Shown: piece after piece, positions 13,386 through 14,565 of the stretch
Position numbering within the stretch: position 1 is the stretch's first letter
Layout: the number at the start of each line of letters is the position of its first letter
Assembly: GCA_045580645.1 (NCBI GenBank)
Contig: JAZNOG010000064.1
Coordinates: 1 to 14,565, forward strand
Source: HGM10836 sp045580645
GTDB lineage: Bacteria; Bacillota_I; Bacilli_A; RF39; UBA660
Length of the DNA: 14,565 nucleotides
Reading direction: 5' to 3'
Translations under genes and position numbers: made by a program
The notes under the pieces: model-generated
Told to the model about the DNA's origin: nothing
Seen by the model: the letters and a program-made list of their open reading frames with translations, nothing else
Database searches by the model: none

Positions 13386-14075
13386 ATGAGTACATATAGA
13401 GAACTTGTATACTTATGTTTAGATGAGTTGAAACTACACTCAGATGATGCTGTATTTACAGAAGACCATATTATATTTCTTCTTAATAAATACAGAGCAT
13501 TCTTATTGAAACAGAGATACTCAGATGTAAAGAAGCAGATACCTGAAAGTAATTACCAGACAGTATGTTTGGATTTAATTGAGGTTCCTGCTATATCAGG
13601 AGAACCATGTGAAGGAGGTTCTTATTTAAGAAGTAAAGAAAAGATTCCTTTCTTAATGAAGATGGGTAATACTGCAATATATCCTATTGACTATTATCAA
13701 GGAGATATTACTCTTGTAAGTAGAGACAGAATGAGATATATAGGATATAATAAATACTTAAAGAATATTATATATGCTTCTATAGGTCCAGATAATTATC
13801 TTTACTTCAAATCTTTTAATCCTCAATATTTATATCTTGAAAAAGTAAAGATGACAGGATTATTTGAAGACCCTCAGGCAGTATCTGAATTACAATGTGA
13901 AGGAGAAAATGGAGTAGAATGTAATATTCTAGACAGGACCTTCCCTATTGAAGAAGCTCTTATTCCTCCTATGGTAGAGCTTATAGTTAAAGAATTGCTA
14001 AGTGCTGAATATAGACCTGCTGATGAAATCAATGATGCTAAAGATGGTTTATCTGAAGTGACAATTAAGAGGTAA
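13386..14075 (+). CDS. Tail stabilisation/ring protein, P22 gp4-like
   Basis: A 229-residue protein. The N-terminus (STYRELVYLCLDELKLHSDD, then FTEDHIIFLLNKYRAFLLKQ) is the helical opening I associate with the P22 gp4-like stabilisation protein of crAss-like phages, which forms a ring under the portal. The middle is beta-rich (PFLMKMGNTAIYPIDYYQG, NYLYFKSFNPQYLYLEKVKM). The C-terminal helix (EALIPPMVELIVKELLSAEY) with the ending PADEINDAKDGL is typical of such adaptors. It has its own promoter and is followed after two bases by an IHF-like gene, an order reported for crAss-like genomes. Assignment is by recalled family features and synteny; sequence similarity to P22 gp4 itself is weak. Confidence 0.62.
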   Translation: MSTYRELVYLCLDELKLHSDDAVFTEDHIIFLLNKYRAFLLKQRYSDVKKQIPESNYQTVCLDLIEVPAISGEPCEGGSYLRSKEKIPFLMKMGNTAIYPIDYYQGDITLVSRDRMRYIGYNKYLKNIIYASIGPDNYLYFKSFNPQYLYLEKVKMTGLFEDPQAVSELQCEGENGVECNILDRTFPIEEALIPPMVELIVKELLSAEYRPADEINDAKDGLSEVTIKR

Positions 14076-14077
14076 TT

Positions 14078-14565
14078 ATGAAAGTTGGTCTAGAAGAGAA
14101 AGATAAAGAATGGATTATCTTTAAGTCCTCCATACAGAAACTGAATGAAAAAAGAATACATAAGATTACTAATTCATTAGGTGTTTATGATGCTTATAAG
14201 TGGATAAGAAAAAACAAATGGCTTAATATAGGAAGACCTCTTACAGAACATGAATTCTATAGTATTATCAGGAAAATAAATGACTACTTGGCTGATAGTT
14301 TAGTAAGAGGTAATGACATAAAATTACCTCATAGAATGGGTAGACTAGAGTTAAGGAAATATGATGCCAGAATTAGTTTTGATGGAGAAAAAGTCAAAAC
14401 TAATTTACCTATAGATTGGGATAGAACTCTTAAATTATGGTATGAAGATGAGGAAGCCTATAAGAATAGAACACTTGTTAAAACGGAGGAAAAAGAAATC
14501 TTTAAAGTCTATTATAATAAACATTTAGCAGACTATAATAATCAGGTCTTCTATGAATTTAATAT
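14078..14565 (+). CDS. IHF/HU-like DNA-binding protein, 3' truncated by window edge
   Basis: A partial gene of 162 complete codons, with no stop before the window ends. After a helical N-terminus (KEWIIFKSSIQKLNEKRIH) it contains a segment aligned in pattern with the HU/IHF core: INDYLADSLVRGNDIKLPHR then MGRLELRKYDARI, comparable to the HU 'ALxxGxxVxLxGFGxFxVxxRxAR' signature. Downstream are LPIDWDRTLKLWYEDEEAY and further charged sequence, longer than a normal 90-100 residue HU/IHF protein. IHF-like subunits are described in the crAss-like structural block next to the gp4-like gene, as here. A role in bending or packaging DNA is likely but the extension is unexplained. It starts two bases after the upstream stop, with AGAGG (14068-14072) five bases before the ATG. 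Confidence 0.55.
   Translation, partial: MKVGLEEKDKEWIIFKSSIQKLNEKRIHKITNSLGVYDAYKWIRKNKWLNIGRPLTEHEFYSIIRKINDYLADSLVRGNDIKLPHRMGRLELRKYDARISFDGEKVKTNLPIDWDRTLKLWYEDEEAYKNRTLVKTEEKEIFKVYYNKHLADYNNQVFYEFN

Noticed and set aside
1..14565. CRISPR array or insertion sequence
   Set aside because: No regularly spaced direct repeats and no transposase or terminal inverted repeats were found; the only mobile element seen is the group I intron.

Overview
The window looks like part of the late (virion and lysis) region of a crAss-like phage (order Crassvirales), a tailed phage of gut Bacteroidota. Four things support this: very AT-rich DNA with AGA as almost the only arginine codon; Bacteroidota-type promoter boxes (TAnnTTTG, sometimes with TTG about 20 bases upstream); a major capsid protein of the crAss-like type; and the crAss-like run of virion genes after it, ending in a P22 gp4-like protein and an IHF-like protein. 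All genes read on the + strand. I assign families by recall of motifs and gene order; no database search was run.

Layout. 1-105 encodes the C-terminus of a PLP-dependent aminotransferase, apparently bacterial, which runs directly into a tail/adhesion-type phage gene (about 105-944) that has no visible start codon. 1012-3139 is a lysis-like block: an HExxH zincin-like protein, a lipoprotein with a C-terminal membrane segment (candidate unimolecular spanin), a membrane/coiled-coil protein (candidate holin or second spanin), a DUF5675-like protein (candidate endolysin) and a small HExxH protein split by a -1 frame change. Two terminators in tandem close this block. 3315-5729 holds four conserved but uncharacterised phage genes, the first of which has glycine-rich and repeated segments. 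5882-9432 is the head module: an acidic, coiled-coil scaffold-type protein followed by the major capsid gene. 9499-14565 holds further virion genes: four uncharacterised or only tentatively assigned proteins, a small conserved protein, a P22 gp4-like stabilisation/ring protein and an IHF-like protein cut by the window edge.

The most notable feature is a self-splicing group I intron (7138-7974) inside the major capsid gene. It leaves a first exon of only 18 codons. P1 with its U-G splice-site pair, P10, P3, P4, P5, P6, P7 and a terminal G can all be drawn by hand, and they fix both splice sites to the base. The intron carries a GIY-YIG homing endonuclease gene whose start codon overlaps the P3 3' strand. 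Joining the exons gives a 503-residue capsid protein.

Most gene groups are separated by clear intrinsic terminators (1539, 3141, 3176, 4126, 5736, 5799, 9443, 12243), and several are preceded by Bacteroidota-type promoters. The head module therefore appears to be one transcription unit (promoter at 5843, terminator at 9443) that contains the intron. Other points worth a second look are the chimeric left edge, the frameshifted peptidase gene, a 14-base leader element placed identically before two genes, and a promoter whose -33 element sits in a terminator loop.
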